Positions 44,247-53,665 of a stretch of DNA of 64,000 nt are shown here, one piece after another. This stretch comes from Arthrobacter sp. StoSoilB22 (lineage in GTDB: Bacteria > Actinomycetota > Actinomycetes > Actinomycetales > Micrococcaceae), in assembly GCF_019977315.1 (NCBI RefSeq), contig NZ_AP024652.1, forward strand, positions 62,001-126,000, in the 5' to 3' direction. Below the pieces are notes generated by a model. The model saw only the letters and a program-made list of their open reading frames with translations. It made no database searches and was not told the DNA's origin. Position numbers and translations under genes: made by a program. The first letter of the stretch is position 1, and the number at the start of each line of letters is the position of its first letter.

Positions 44247-44573
44247 ATGAGCGACTTCGATACCGTACCTGTGGGCGACATTCCGGCAGATGCCAGCATT
44301 CTGGACGTCCGCGAAGACTACGAATGGGTGGCCGGGCACGCGGAAGGTGCAGTGCACATCCCCATGGACCAGCTGCCGGCACGCCTGGACGAACTTGACC
44401 CGGATGACGATCTCTTTGTCATCTGCCGCACCGGAGGCCGGTCATTCCGCGCTGTCCAGTGGCTCGTGGGGCAGGGCTATTCTGCCGTGAACGTCGCCGG
44501 TGGCATGGACATGTGGTTTGAGGCGGGGAAACCCATGGTTTCGGATAACGGGCTCAAGCCGGTAGTTCTGTAA
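44247..44573 (+). CDS. rhodanese-like domain protein
   Basis: 108 residues, a single rhodanese domain. LDVREDYEWVAGHAEGAVHIP is the CH2A-like element, and the active-site loop ICRTGGRSFRAVQWL contains the catalytic Cys. Such small proteins transfer sulfane sulfur. GGGAAGGGAA is near the ATG. It precedes pheA by 32 bases but has no functional link to it. Confidence 0.92.
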   Translation: MSDFDTVPVGDIPADASILDVREDYEWVAGHAEGAVHIPMDQLPARLDELDPDDDLFVICRTGGRSFRAVQWLVGQGYSAVNVAGGMDMWFEAGKPMVSDNGLKPVVL

Positions 44574-44605
44574 CCCGCGTATATAACCAGCAAGGAATAT
44601 CTCCG

Positions 44606-45538
44606 ATGTCAGCAGTCACCTACACCTTCCTCGGCCCCGAGGGCACCTTCACCGAAGCTGCCCTCATGCAGGTCCCTGGGGCTGCGGACGCCACTCGAGT
44701 CCCGTGCACCAACGTCAATACGGCGCTGGATCGGGTCCGGGCCGGAGAGGCTGACGCGGCCATGGTGCCCATCGAGAACTCGGTGGAGGGCGGGGTCACT
44801 GCCACGCTGGACGCGATTGCCACGGGCCAAGAGCTCCGGATCATCCGTGAGGCCCTTGTTCCCATCACGTTCGTGCTCGTGGCGAGGCCCGGCGTCGAGC
44901 TTTCGGACATCAAGCGGATCTCGACGCACGGCCATGCCTGGGCGCAATGCCGTCTGTGGGTGGATGAGCACCTCCCGCAGGCCGATTACGTCCCCGGATC
45001 CTCGACGGCGGCATCCGCCATGGGCCTGCTGGAGGACGACGCTCCCTATGACGCAGCCATTTGTGCCCCGTTGGTTGCTGCCGGACAACCCGGCCTCAAC
45101 GTCTTGGCCGAGGACATTGGCGACAACCCCGAGGCTGTCACCCGGTTCATCCTGGTGAGCAAGCCCGGCCTTCTTCCGGACCGAACGGGCGCGGACAAAA
45201 CCACCGTGGTGGTGCCGCTGCCGGAGGACCACCCAGGCGCGCTCATGGAAATCCTGGACCAATTCGCGTCCCGCGGCGTGAACCTGAGCCGCATCGAATC
45301 GCGGCCCACTGGACAATACCTGGGCCACTACTTTTTCAGCATCGACGCTGATGGGCACGCCACTGATTCGCGGGTGGCTGACGCGCTTGCAGGCCTGCAC
45401 CGGATCAGTCCGGCAACCCGGTTCCTGGGCTCCTATGCCCGTGCCGACAAGCAGCCGGCCGTGGTTGCTCCGCACACTTCTGACGCTGCTTTCGCTTCGG
45501 CGCACGCGTGGGTGGATTCAATCCTGAGGGGCTCCTAG
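44606..45538 (+). CDS. pheA: prephenate dehydratase
   Basis: 310 residues converting prephenate to phenylpyruvate in phenylalanine synthesis. The catalytic part (residues about 4-190) begins FLGPEGTFTEAAL and carries IENSVEGGVTATLD and the TRFILVSK (Thr-Arg-Phe) motif. Residues about 197-275 are the regulatory ACT domain with GALMEILDQFASRGVNLSRI and ESRPTG, the phenylalanine-binding site. Length and architecture match monofunctional bacterial enzymes. AAGGA lies 8 bases before the ATG. Confidence 0.96.
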   Translation: MSAVTYTFLGPEGTFTEAALMQVPGAADATRVPCTNVNTALDRVRAGEADAAMVPIENSVEGGVTATLDAIATGQELRIIREALVPITFVLVARPGVELSDIKRISTHGHAWAQCRLWVDEHLPQADYVPGSSTAASAMGLLEDDAPYDAAICAPLVAAGQPGLNVLAEDIGDNPEAVTRFILVSKPGLLPDRTGADKTTVVVPLPEDHPGALMEILDQFASRGVNLSRIESRPTGQYLGHYFFSIDADGHATDSRVADALAGLHRISPATRFLGSYARADKQPAVVAPHTSDAAFASAHAWVDSILRGS

Positions 45539-45643
45539 CCCGCTATCCACAGGCGGAGCGTCTGCCCTTTCGCAAGAATGCTTCTGTGCGTATGCTTGCC
45601 TGATCCATAAACGATGGATGAATGGCAAATGAAAGGAGCGGTC

Positions 45644-45874
45644 ATGTCTGTCCACCGGGATGACAAAGACGGCCAGGGCATGATCGTCAATCCGAAGCCC
45701 ACTGGCGATAACCAGGACGACTGGAATGGCGATGAAGCTGATCGCGCTGACCGACTCCGCTTTGAAGAAGAACAAGCGATGATCAAGGAGCAGGCTGAGG
45801 CTCGCGCTGCTGCCAAGGCGGCCACTGAGGAAGCCGAGAGGGATGCTGCAAAACCGGACGTCGGCGCTCTCTAA
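45644..45874 (+). CDS. hypothetical charged helical protein, 76 residues
   Basis: Small acidic protein preceded by a strong AAAGGAG at 6 bases. The first half is Asp/Gly-rich and the second half (ADRLRFEEEQAMIKEQAEAR and what follows) is a long charged helix, likely a coiled coil. No known domain. The stop overlaps that of the convergent kinase by 4 bases. Confidence 0.7.
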   Translation: MSVHRDDKDGQGMIVNPKPTGDNQDDWNGDEADRADRLRFEEEQAMIKEQAEARAAAKAATEEAERDAAKPDVGAL

Positions 45875-46932
45875 ACGGTTTTGGCTTTCGGCACCCGCAC
45901 CAGCAGGGACGCCGGCTCCACTTGCACGGTGACGGTTGTCGCCTCGCCTGAGGGGTCGCCGTCCAGCTGGGTGGCCATGGGTTCCTGGCTGCGGATGATG
46001 ACCTTCCCTGAACGGTAGAAGCTCATCATCGGCAGGTTCGCTTTGTGCTTGAACAAAACCTTCGTGTACATGGCGAGCCAGCCGAAAGCACTGCGGGGAC
46101 TCATCACCACAATGTCCAGCATTCCGTCATCAATCATGGCCTGAGGGATGAAATCAATGCCGCCGGGAATTAGGCCACAGTTCGCGAACAGTACACTGCG
46201 GATCTTGCGTGCCTGCTCGGGCTGGTCGTCCATGGTGATGGTGACGCGTTTGCGGCGCCCGGGCAGGTGGCGGACGCCGGCCTCCGTATAGGCGAGCCAA
46301 CCAACGCTCTTCTTCAGGTCTTCCTTGGTGTCACCCACAACCTCGGCGTCCAGGCCCATGCCGGCGATGACCAGGAACGTGTGCTTCGCTGACTCGCCCG
46401 TGATGTCGTTATCCACGCCCATGGTGGCGGTATCGATGTAGCGCTGGTTGCCGAACAACGCCACCTGGATGCAGTCAGCGAGGTCGGTCACGTCAAGATC
46501 CACGTTGCGGGCCAGCAGGTTACCGGTGCCCAGCGGGACAAGGCCCATGGCAACGTTCTTGTGCGCCAGCGACTCTGCCACAACGCGCACTGTACCGTCG
46601 CCGCCGCACGCCAGAACGACGTCGGCCCCGTACGCCAGCGCTTGGCGCGACTGACCGTAACCGGGGTCGTCCACGGTGGTTTCAAAGAACTTGGGCGGGT
46701 CCCAGCCGGCTAGATCGCAGGCGTCGATGATGGCTTGGCGGGCCTCTTCGGCGTTGTTTTTCACCGGGTTGAGGATGACCGCCACGCGCTGGTCCCCGGG
46801 GCCGGGCTTGTGTGAGTCCTCCCGGACCGCGCTCCTGATGTGGCGGGCTTTCAGTCGGCGCACACCCCACCAACTGGAGACGGCAAAAACCACGCCCCCA
46901 GCGAGAATCAGGTACAGGATCCAGTCGCTCAT
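45871..46932 (-). CDS. diacylglycerol kinase-family lipid kinase
   Basis: 353 residues. A membrane anchor (YLILAGGVVFAVSSWWG) is followed by a DAGK catalytic domain: VAVILNPVKNNAEEAR, CGGDGTVRVVAESL (the GGDGT loop) and VPLGTGNLLARNVDLD. It could phosphorylate diacylglycerol or sphingoid-like lipids, or act in phosphatidylinositol-type lipid synthesis. The gene is divergent from serS across 112 bases. Confidence 0.92.
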   Translation of the reverse strand: MSDWILYLILAGGVVFAVSSWWGVRRLKARHIRSAVREDSHKPGPGDQRVAVILNPVKNNAEEARQAIIDACDLAGWDPPKFFETTVDDPGYGQSRQALAYGADVVLACGGDGTVRVVAESLAHKNVAMGLVPLGTGNLLARNVDLDVTDLADCIQVALFGNQRYIDTATMGVDNDITGESAKHTFLVIAGMGLDAEVVGDTKEDLKKSVGWLAYTEAGVRHLPGRRKRVTITMDDQPEQARKIRSVLFANCGLIPGGIDFIPQAMIDDGMLDIVVMSPRSAFGWLAMYTKVLFKHKANLPMMSFYRSGKVIIRSQEPMATQLDGDPSGEATTVTVQVEPASLLVRVPKAKTV

Positions 46933-47044
46933 GGTGCTCCCACACTATCCTCCCGGGCAGTCTCCTCTTGCCTCACGCCCGTGACGGAGGGACTTTGCCC
47001 GCTGCGGGCCGGAAAACCACGGCAGATTCGAATACTCTTGTCTG

Positions 47045-48325
47045 GTGATCGACGTAAAAGACCTCAGCGAAAATCCGGACAAGTTCCGGGCCAGCCAGCG
47101 CGCCCGTGGCGCCGACGAGTCCGTTGTGGACGCGATCATCTCCGCTGACTCCGATCGCCGTGCCGCGCTGATTCGCCACGAAACCCTGCGTGCCGAGCAG
47201 AATGCTTTCGGCAAGAAGGTGGCTCAGGCCAAGGGCGAAGAAAAGCAGGCCCTCCTGGCCGAGGTCAAAGAGCTGGCCAACTCGGTCAAGGCCGCTTCCG
47301 CCGAGGCTGCCGCAGCGCAGGCCAAGCAGGAAGAGCTGCTGCGGGTCATCCCCAACCTTGTTGTTGACGGAGTCCCCGAGGGCGGCGAGGACGACTACGT
47401 TGTGGTCAAGACCGTAGGCACTCCCCGCGAGTTCAAGGATTTTGAGCCGAAAGACCACCTGGAAATCGGTGAGCTGATTGGCGCCATTGACATGGAGCGC
47501 GGCGCCAAGGTGTCCGGCTCGCGTTTCTACTTCCTCCGCGGCGTCGGTGCACGGTTGGAAATGGCGCTGCTGCAGATGGCCATGGAGCAGGCGATTGACG
47601 CCGGCTTCGTCCCCATGATCACCCCCACTTTGGTGCGCCCCGAGACCATGCAGGGCACCGGTTTTGATGTAAAGCACGACGCCGAGATCTACCGTCTCGC
47701 CGAAGACGACCTTTACCTCGTGGGAACCTCGGAGGTGGCCCTCGCGGGCTACCACGCTGACGAGATCCTGGACCTCTCTGCCGGCCCCATCCGCTACGCA
47801 GGCCAGAGCTCCTGCTACCGCCGCGAGGCCGGCTCCCACGGCAAGGACACCCGCGGCATCATCCGCGTGCACCAGTTCAACAAGGTGGAGATGTTCATCT
47901 ACACCACTGTGGAGGAAGCCGCTGCCGAGCACGAGCGCCTGCTGGCTTGGGAAGAGGAAATGCTGGCAAAGTGCGAGCTTCCTTACCGCGTGATCGATAC
48001 GGCTGCCGGTGATCTGGGCATGTCCGCGGCACGCAAGTTCGACTGCGAAGCCTGGGTCCCCACGCAGAACGCCTACCGCGAGCTCACTTCCACCTCCAAC
48101 TGCACCACGTTCCAGGCGCGTCGCCTCAACATCCGGGAACGCGTGGTCAACGACGAAGGTGTTGCCAAGGGAACCCGAGCCGTTGCCACGCTGAACGGCA
48201 CGCTTGCCACTACGCGCTGGATTGTTGCCATCCTTGAGCACCACCAGAACCCGGACGGCTCCGTCAATGTTCCCAAGGCATTGCAGAAGTACCTTGGCGG
48301 CCTTGAGGTTCTCCCGGTTCTCTAG
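47045..48325 (+). CDS. serS: seryl-tRNA synthetase
   Basis: 426-residue class II aminoacyl-tRNA synthetase charging tRNA-Ser. The N-terminal about 110 residues form the tRNA-binding coiled coil. Motif 2 is [20 protein letters not shown] and motif 3 lies in [18 protein letters not shown] (GTR arginine). The GTG start lies 6 bases after TACTCT (47033-47038) with no Shine-Dalgarno sequence, which suggests a leaderless mRNA. Confidence 0.97.
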   Translation: MIDVKDLSENPDKFRASQRARGADESVVDAIISADSDRRAALIRHETLRAEQNAFGKKVAQAKGEEKQALLAEVKELANSVKAASAEAAAAQAKQEELLRVIPNLVVDGVPEGGEDDYVVVKTVGTPREFKDFEPKDHLEIGELIGAIDMERGAKVSGSRFYFLRGVGARLEMALLQMAMEQAIDAGFVPMITPTLVRPETMQGTGFDVKHDAEIYRLAEDDLYLVGTSEVALAGYHADEILDLSAGPIRYAGQSSCYRREAGSHGKDTRGIIRVHQFNKVEMFIYTTVEEAAAEHERLLAWEEEMLAKCELPYRVIDTAAGDLGMSAARKFDCEAWVPTQNAYRELTSTSNCTTFQARRLNIRERVVNDEGVAKGTRAVATLNGTLATTRWIVAILEHHQNPDGSVNVPKALQKYLGGLEVLPVL

Positions 48326-48336
48326 ATTCCACTTGT

Positions 48337-48394
48337 CACCCTCCTACGGACAATTCACCCTCGAGTGCGCGGGTGAATTGTCCGTAGGAGGGTG
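48337..48394. repeat. 24-base perfect palindrome (copy A)
   Basis: A 24-base arm (48337-48360) pairs with 48371-48394 across a 10-base loop; the core is GGACAATTCACC. It acts as a strong bidirectional terminator. It overlaps the last about 13 codons of the AbiEi-like gene (stop at 48355). A related palindrome (copy B) lies upstream of that gene at 49467-49512. Confidence 0.9.
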
Positions 48395-49383
48395 TTTCTT
48401 TGCGGGGTCAGCCCAGCCGCGAGGAGTTTTGCCGTGAACAAGGCGGGATTGTTGGCCGTTGCCCAGTCCCATCGCACTACTTTGAACCCGAGAGCACGCA
48501 GCCTGTCCTCACGTTTCTTCTCGGCGAGGACCGCTTCCCTGGTGCTCTGTCCACCCAGATACTCGTCCCTCAAGTACTTTGCATCGCCGTCGAACTCTCC
48601 GATTACTCGTTGGTCCCGCCAAAAGAAGTCCGTACGGGCAACGAACCCCATGGCATCGCGGAACTCGCACTGCAACTCCGGAGCAGGGAAGCCGAGAAGG
48701 TGCATCTGGGCGCGGCTAAGCGACTCGCCCGCGGAGCCGGAATTCTCGTCAGCAAAGCTCAGAATGTGCTCTACGCGTTGTCTCTTGGCCTCGGAAGCAA
48801 GGCCCTCGGCTGCCGCGCTAAGTGCCGCTTTGCTCATGAAAAGCGACGGAAACCTTGCTGCACTGATCGCGTGATCGGCCAAGGTGACGCCCTTGGTGAA
48901 CGAACCCCTGGCCAGGACATCAACGGCCGTTCGCGCCGGTCCTGTGAGTCGCAACCCGCGCAGGTACACGGTGTCGGTTGAGTAGTAGTGCCGGTAGATG
49001 CCATATCCGCGGATCCGCTCCAGACCGCTGGTTCCCGAGGAATCCAGGGTGGCTGCGCTGGTGCTCGGCTTTCGAGCGCCGGCATGCCCGCGCGAGGCGT
49101 TGGCAAGGTGGATGTGCGATGGAACGCCGACCATCTGCAGTCCCCAGAGTAACGCGGCTGTTTCGAAGCAAAACTCCGCGGAAGGGTTCTCCGCTGCCAC
49201 GGCCCGTGCGGTTGCAGCGTATCGATCCCAGGGTTTGAGCCCCAGCCAATGCTGTTTGTCCACGTATACGCCCTGGCGTACCCGGACAAGTTCGCCCTTC
49301 TTGTACCGTCTGCTGAGCTGCCGCGATGCACCTGTTTCCAGTTCATGCCGGGCAGCCACTATGAATTCGTTCTGATAGTCCAT
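48355..49383 (-). CDS. AbiEi-like / DUF559 endonuclease-domain protein
   Basis: 342 residues. The N-terminal about 100 residues resemble the AbiEi-type winged helix (SRRYKKGELVRVRQGVYVDK), as in type IV antitoxins. The C-terminal about 100 residues resemble a DUF559/Vsr PD-(D/E)XK fold (VIGEFDGDAKYLRDE, EKKREDRLRALGFKVVRWDW). No AbiEii nucleotidyltransferase toxin is adjacent, so this may be an orphan. The gene has a palindrome at each end, and its C-terminal codons fall within copy A. Confidence 0.8.
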   Translation of the reverse strand: MDYQNEFIVAARHELETGASRQLSRRYKKGELVRVRQGVYVDKQHWLGLKPWDRYAATARAVAAENPSAEFCFETAALLWGLQMVGVPSHIHLANASRGHAGARKPSTSAATLDSSGTSGLERIRGYGIYRHYYSTDTVYLRGLRLTGPARTAVDVLARGSFTKGVTLADHAISAARFPSLFMSKAALSAAAEGLASEAKRQRVEHILSFADENSGSAGESLSRAQMHLLGFPAPELQCEFRDAMGFVARTDFFWRDQRVIGEFDGDAKYLRDEYLGGQSTREAVLAEKKREDRLRALGFKVVRWDWATANNPALFTAKLLAAGLTPQRNTLLRTIHPRTRG

Positions 49384-49466
49384 GGACCACTGTTGCTGCA
49401 CAGGGATTCACGTGACTCCCGCTCAGTAGGGCTATGTGGAAAGGGTTCGGTTGTTCACCGTTATGT

Positions 49467-49512
49467 GGACAATTCACCGGCGGATGCGGGGGTGAATTGT
49501 CCGGTAGAGGGT
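49467..49512. repeat. palindromic repeat (copy B)
   Basis: GGACAATTCACC (49467-49478) pairs with GGTGAATTGTCC (49491-49502), followed by GGTAGAGGGTG. It shares loop and flank bases with copy A. It stands upstream of the AbiEi-like gene. Confidence 0.85.
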
Positions 49513-49602
49513 GAAACTCGGAACAGGTATTCACCGTGCGTTAACGCGCAGCTGTGGCGCCGGTCCTAGTTCAGTGTCCGGGGTGTCTGCTCTACTGTAA
49601 GT

Positions 49603-50448
49603 ATGACTATTTTGACTGATACTCCAGTTGCTGGCATCGATGACCAGCCAAATAACAACAACAAGTACATGGTGGCATTGGACGTGGACGGCACACTCGT
49701 GGACCACGACGGCCACATGTCGGAGGGAGTTCGCTCCGCCGCCCAGGCTGTGGTTGCAAGCGGCCACGACGTCATGATTGCCACCGGCCGCTCGCTCAAT
49801 GCGACGCTTCCCATCATCCAGAAGATCGGCCTCGAGCGAGGCTACGCCGTGTGCTGTAACGGTGGTGTGACCCTCCGCCTTGATCCGTCGTTGGAGAAGG
49901 GTTACGAGATCATCCATAAGGCAACGTTCGACCCCGCTCCGGCTCTGAAGGCCTTGCGGGAACGGCTGCCCAACGCCAAGTACGCCCTGGAGGATGAGGA
50001 CGGAAACTTCCTCTCCACGGAGCGCTTCCAGGATGCCAGTTTCGGTGTGGAGTCCATCGGCGTCGACTTCCAGACCATGTTGGATGCCACGGCAGTCCGC
50101 GTAGTGGTCTTCAGCAGCGAGAACACCTCGGATGAGTTCAATGAGGCCATCAGGCACATCGGACTTTCCGGCGTGACGTACTCGGTGGGATGGACCGCCT
50201 GGCTGGACATCGCAGCCGAGGGCGTCACCAAGGCCAGCGCCTTGGAGGTTCTGCGCCACAAGCTCGGAACGGACCAGGCCAACACGGTTGCCGTGGGCGA
50301 TGGCCGCAACGACATCGAGATGCTCACGTGGGCCGGCCGCGGCGTTGCCATGGGCCAGGCGCCTGACGAGGTCATTGCCGTCGCGGATGAGGTCACCGCT
50401 TCAGTGCTCGACGACGGCGCGGCACAGGTTTTGCGCAGCCTCCTGTAA
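49603..50448 (+). CDS. Cof-type HAD phosphatase
   Basis: 281-residue HAD hydrolase. Motif I is VALDVDGTLVDHDGH, motif II is MIATGRSLNATLP, motif IV is AVGDGRNDIEMLTWAG. The cap is the Cof (C2) type. It is a second paralogue of the gene at 5.8 kb; the two share the pattern but not close identity. Substrate unknown. Confidence 0.9.
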   Translation: MTILTDTPVAGIDDQPNNNNKYMVALDVDGTLVDHDGHMSEGVRSAAQAVVASGHDVMIATGRSLNATLPIIQKIGLERGYAVCCNGGVTLRLDPSLEKGYEIIHKATFDPAPALKALRERLPNAKYALEDEDGNFLSTERFQDASFGVESIGVDFQTMLDATAVRVVVFSSENTSDEFNEAIRHIGLSGVTYSVGWTAWLDIAAEGVTKASALEVLRHKLGTDQANTVAVGDGRNDIEMLTWAGRGVAMGQAPDEVIAVADEVTASVLDDGAAQVLRSLL

Positions 50449-50496
50449 CTGCCGCTCGTCTTAGCCGGGCGAACCGCTGTGGCCAACACACCTCCG

Positions 50497-50535
50497 GTTC
50501 GCAACCCTCACCGCTGAGCGGCGGGGGTTGCGAAC
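50497..50535. terminator. bidirectional hairpin terminator
   Basis: GTTCGCAACCC (50497-50507) pairs with GGGTTGCGAAC (50525-50535), with an inner CCGCT/AGCGG pair. It follows the HAD phosphatase gene. Confidence 0.75.
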
Positions 50536-50576
50536 AAAGGCGGGCTCCGAGGCGCTGAGCTGCCTAGACTGGGCCT

Positions 50577-51458
50577 GTGTTCTATGAAGAATGCCCACCA
50601 CCTCCCGGGCTCCAGCCGTTCGTCACCGGGCTGTGGTTTGTCCGCGCTGAGCCGCAGGCAAGGTACGAGAAGATCCTCCCCGGGCCGTCTGCGCACCTGA
50701 TCCTGAACCTCTCCGACCCTTACAGGCTCATCAGCCCGCCGGAAGCAGGAATAGCCGGCAACGTCCCGGAAGCCGGCACGGGCACCACCCGGACGGAAGC
50801 CGGCTCAACTGAAGTGTCCACGGGTTTCTATGCGGGCCTTCAGCGCAGCTACTTGATCAGCGAAAACCCGGACCAGCTCTTCAACGTTGGTGCCCGCCTG
50901 ACTCCCTTTGGCTTGGCAGCGTTCACCAGCCAACCGCCGTCGTTGTTCCAGAACCGTGTGGTGGACGCCGAGACTGTATTCCCGGGTTTTTCGGAACTAC
51001 GCACGCACCTCACCGACGCGGAACCCGAGCAGGCGTTCGGGGCCCTGAGCACCTTCCTCCACCAACGGCTAAGGCCCAGCTACCGGGCGGATCCCAGGGT
51101 GGAGAAAGCTACAGAAATCCTGGCGCAGGAGGACGTAGCGATCGGCGTGCTGGCCAAGGATCTGGGTGTCAGCCCGCCCACGCTGGAGCGGATCATGATG
51201 CGGGACTGCGGAGCCACGGCAAAAGCGTATTCGGATGTATGCCGCTTCAACAGGATGGTGAACCAAGCGGCGGCCCTGCCGAAGGGCTCGGTGCCGGGCC
51301 GCGAGCTTCTTCATTTGGCCGACTATTACGATCAGCCGCACCTGATCCGGTCCTTCAGGCGCTTCAGTGGGTACACGCCAACGGAGTACCTGCAGGTGGT
51401 GCAGAGCTATGGTGCGGAGTACGCCACGTTCGTCCCGCTGGAGGAAGTCACCAGCTAG
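50577..51458 (+). CDS. AraC-family transcriptional regulator
   Basis: 293 residues. The N-terminal part (residues 1-180) resembles the DUF6597 sensor of actinobacterial AraC-like proteins (CPPPPGLQPFVTGLWFVRAE). Residues about 190-280 hold two HTH motifs: EDVAIGVLAKDLGVSPPTLE and LADYYDQPHLIRSFRRFSGY, with TPTEYLQV closing. The GTG start lies 6 bases after TAGACT (50565-50570), suggesting a leaderless transcript. Target unknown; the adjacent DUF1761 gene may be one. Confidence 0.9.
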   Translation: MFYEECPPPPGLQPFVTGLWFVRAEPQARYEKILPGPSAHLILNLSDPYRLISPPEAGIAGNVPEAGTGTTRTEAGSTEVSTGFYAGLQRSYLISENPDQLFNVGARLTPFGLAAFTSQPPSLFQNRVVDAETVFPGFSELRTHLTDAEPEQAFGALSTFLHQRLRPSYRADPRVEKATEILAQEDVAIGVLAKDLGVSPPTLERIMMRDCGATAKAYSDVCRFNRMVNQAAALPKGSVPGRELLHLADYYDQPHLIRSFRRFSGYTPTEYLQVVQSYGAEYATFVPLEEVTS

Positions 51459-51538
51459 CCTGCGGTTTTTTTACAAGACCCCGCGGGCTGAAGCACTTAC
51501 AGTCATCTCAGGATCTACCCGCTCTTGAGAGGACAGCG

Positions 51539-51934
51539 ATGGACCTTCAGATCAATTGGCTCGCCGTGCTGTTGGCTGCGCTGGCGACGTTCGTGGTCGG
51601 CGGACTCTGGTACTCGCTGCTGTTCGCCAAGCCATGGCAAAAGGCGGCCGGTGTCAGCGATGAGCAGCTGAAGTCCGGAACGGTTCGCGTCTTTGTGGGC
51701 TCGTTCCTTCTTGCCGTGGTGATGGCTGTTTTCCTGGCCGCGTTCATTGGCCGTGGTGGGCTCGCATTCGGAACCTTCGCCGGCCTGGCCGCTGGACTGG
51801 GATGGGTAGCAACAGCGCTCGGCGTGAACTATCTGTTCGAACGCCGAAGCCTGACTCTGTTCGCTATCAATGCCAGCTACAACGTAGTCACGTTCACCGC
51901 CATGGGCGCCATCATAGGCGCGATGCAGGGCTAG
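51539..51934 (+). CDS. DUF1761 membrane protein
   Basis: 131 residues with four membrane segments. The N-terminus NWLAVLLAALATFVVGGLWY and the following SLLFAKPWQKAAGVSDEQ are diagnostic of DUF1761. The segments are about 5-25, 52-75, 80-100 and 108-130. GAGAGGA precedes the ATG. The gene is 80 bases after the AraC-like gene. Function unknown. Confidence 0.9.
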   Translation: MDLQINWLAVLLAALATFVVGGLWYSLLFAKPWQKAAGVSDEQLKSGTVRVFVGSFLLAVVMAVFLAAFIGRGGLAFGTFAGLAAGLGWVATALGVNYLFERRSLTLFAINASYNVVTFTAMGAIIGAMQG

Positions 51935-51964
51935 GAGCTGGGGTGGCGCCTCAAAGCAGCAGCG

Positions 51965-52705
51965 TTACTTGAAGTATGTCTGAACGGTCCCGCCGCCCGC
52001 CGATTCAACAATGGCCTGCGCAACTACCCGGAGCTTGACGTTCCGGTTGCTGGAGGCTTTCTTGATGAGTTCAATCGCTTCCTCCTGGGTACAGCGGTTC
52101 TGCGCGATGATGATCCCTGTTGCCACGTCGATCACGGTACGGGATTCCATGGCTGCCCGGAGGTTGTTGGCTGTCTGGCTGTGCTCGGCGATCAGGACAG
52201 CCAGGCGCAGGCCCTTGGACGCCTGCTGCACGTAGTCGTTGGCGCGCTGCACGGCGGCTTGGTCGAAGGCATTGGGGTGTTCGGAGTAGAGGTTGAGGCC
52301 AGCCCTTGCAGTGTCATCACTGAGGGGGAATGGCACTGCCAAGACGGACCGGATGCCGTGTTCAGTGACGATCTTGTTGTACTCCGGCCAGGTGTTGTCT
52401 TTGGCGAAATCAGGTATGTGCACTTGGGTGATTTCACGGCAGGCACGCAAGCACGGCCCGTCGTCGAAGTTGTACTGCAGTTCATCCAGCATCCGGGCGC
52501 GCTCACCGCTGCTGGCCACCGTCCCGGCGGAGCGGTGTCGCATGAGCGTGATGCCGCAGTAGACCTCGTTTCCGGGGGTGCTGAACATGCCGGCCGAGTG
52601 CCTGGCCAGCTCCTCCAGGAAGGCTTCAACGTCAGGGGTATCGAGCAGCAGGTCTTGGATATCGGCCACGACTGTAGTCGGCTCGGCGAGCTGAGGTTCT
52701 TCCAT
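51965..52705 (-). CDS. GAF-ANTAR domain regulator
   Basis: 246 residues. Residues about 20-165 are a GAF sensor (CGITLMRHRSAGTVASSGER). Residues about 175-240 are an ANTAR RNA-binding domain (MESRTVIDVATGIIIAQNRC, then EEAIELIKKASSNRNVKLRV). ANTAR proteins bind paired hairpins in mRNA leaders to prevent termination. The ATG at 52705 has GGAG 6 bases upstream. It is divergent from the sigma factor gene over 141 bases. Confidence 0.92.
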   Translation of the reverse strand: MEEPQLAEPTTVVADIQDLLLDTPDVEAFLEELARHSAGMFSTPGNEVYCGITLMRHRSAGTVASSGERARMLDELQYNFDDGPCLRACREITQVHIPDFAKDNTWPEYNKIVTEHGIRSVLAVPFPLSDDTARAGLNLYSEHPNAFDQAAVQRANDYVQQASKGLRLAVLIAEHSQTANNLRAAMESRTVIDVATGIIIAQNRCTQEEAIELIKKASSNRNVKLRVVAQAIVESAGGGTVQTYFK

Positions 52706-52846
52706 GCGGAACTCCAATCCCTGATTTGGCTACCTTTCGAGACTAACCCCGAGAACCCGTTGAAAGCTAATAGTAAGTGTGCTTCTCTTTTTAAGGAGTC
52801 TTGCCGTGGGCTCACCCTAACCAGCAGGTCCGAGGATTGAAGCCCC

Positions 52847-53623
52847 ATGCGACAGATCCCACCCTTTGGCGTCCCCACACGTCCCCCCACCCAAGCGCCG
52901 GAAGGCAGAATCCGCCAGAGCTTTCAGGACAGCCTGGTCCTGGACCACCTCAATCTGGCAAAGTCCATAGCCGCCAGATATTCCGCCCACACTCACGACC
53001 TCGACGACGTCAGGCAGGTGGCGTACATGGGCCTCATCAAGGCGGCGCGCGGCTATGACGAGGCAAAAGGGGTCAGTTTTCCCGCCTACGCCGCACCTAC
53101 CATCGCGGGCGAGGTAAAACGCTACCTCCGCGACCATTGCTGGGTGGTCCGCCCACCACGGATCATCCAGGATGTCCGGCGCCAAGTGCTGGCCCGGACG
53201 GAGGAATTGACCCAAACACTCCAACGCACCCCCTCTCCGGAGGAGGTGGCCGAAGATTTGCAGTTGGAGCCGTGCCAGGCCCGCGAAGCACTCATGGCCG
53301 GCACCAGCAAGCGCCCGGATTCCCTCGACGTGCCCGCGTCCGAGGGGCGTGATGGTCTCCAAGGATCGCTTTCAGCGTTCGGCTGCCCCACGGATCGGCT
53401 GGAGGACGTGCTGGCTCTGCGCAACGCCATCCGCGGCCTGAGCGCTGAGGACCGACACTTGCTGTACCGACGCTATTACCGGGAGGAAACGCAGTCCACC
53501 ATCGCGGAGGGGTTGGGAATGTCGCAGATGCAGGTGTCGCGCAAGCTCTCCAAAATCCTGGTGTCCCTCCAAACACAACTGTTGGACGAAGAAGCCCAAC
53601 TGCAGGACGGGACGGCGCCCTAA
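52847..53623 (+). CDS. sigma-70 family RNA polymerase sigma factor (SigB/SigF type)
   Basis: 258 residues with regions 2, 3 and 4 and no region 1.1. Region 2 includes DLDDVRQVAYMGLIKAARGY and FPAYAAPTIAGEVKRYLRD. Region 3 lies around RTPSPEEVAEDLQL. Region 4 includes TQSTIAEGLGMSQMQVSRKL, the promoter-binding HTH. This is the SigB/SigF stress-sigma architecture. Usual antisigma (RsbW) partners are not adjacent. It is divergent from the ANTAR gene; both may be part of a stress response. Confidence 0.93.
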   Translation: MRQIPPFGVPTRPPTQAPEGRIRQSFQDSLVLDHLNLAKSIAARYSAHTHDLDDVRQVAYMGLIKAARGYDEAKGVSFPAYAAPTIAGEVKRYLRDHCWVVRPPRIIQDVRRQVLARTEELTQTLQRTPSPEEVAEDLQLEPCQAREALMAGTSKRPDSLDVPASEGRDGLQGSLSAFGCPTDRLEDVLALRNAIRGLSAEDRHLLYRRYYREETQSTIAEGLGMSQMQVSRKLSKILVSLQTQLLDEEAQLQDGTAP

Positions 53624-53665
53624 AAGCCTGGAATGACAACCCGGGTTACCGCCGGAAGCGGGTTT

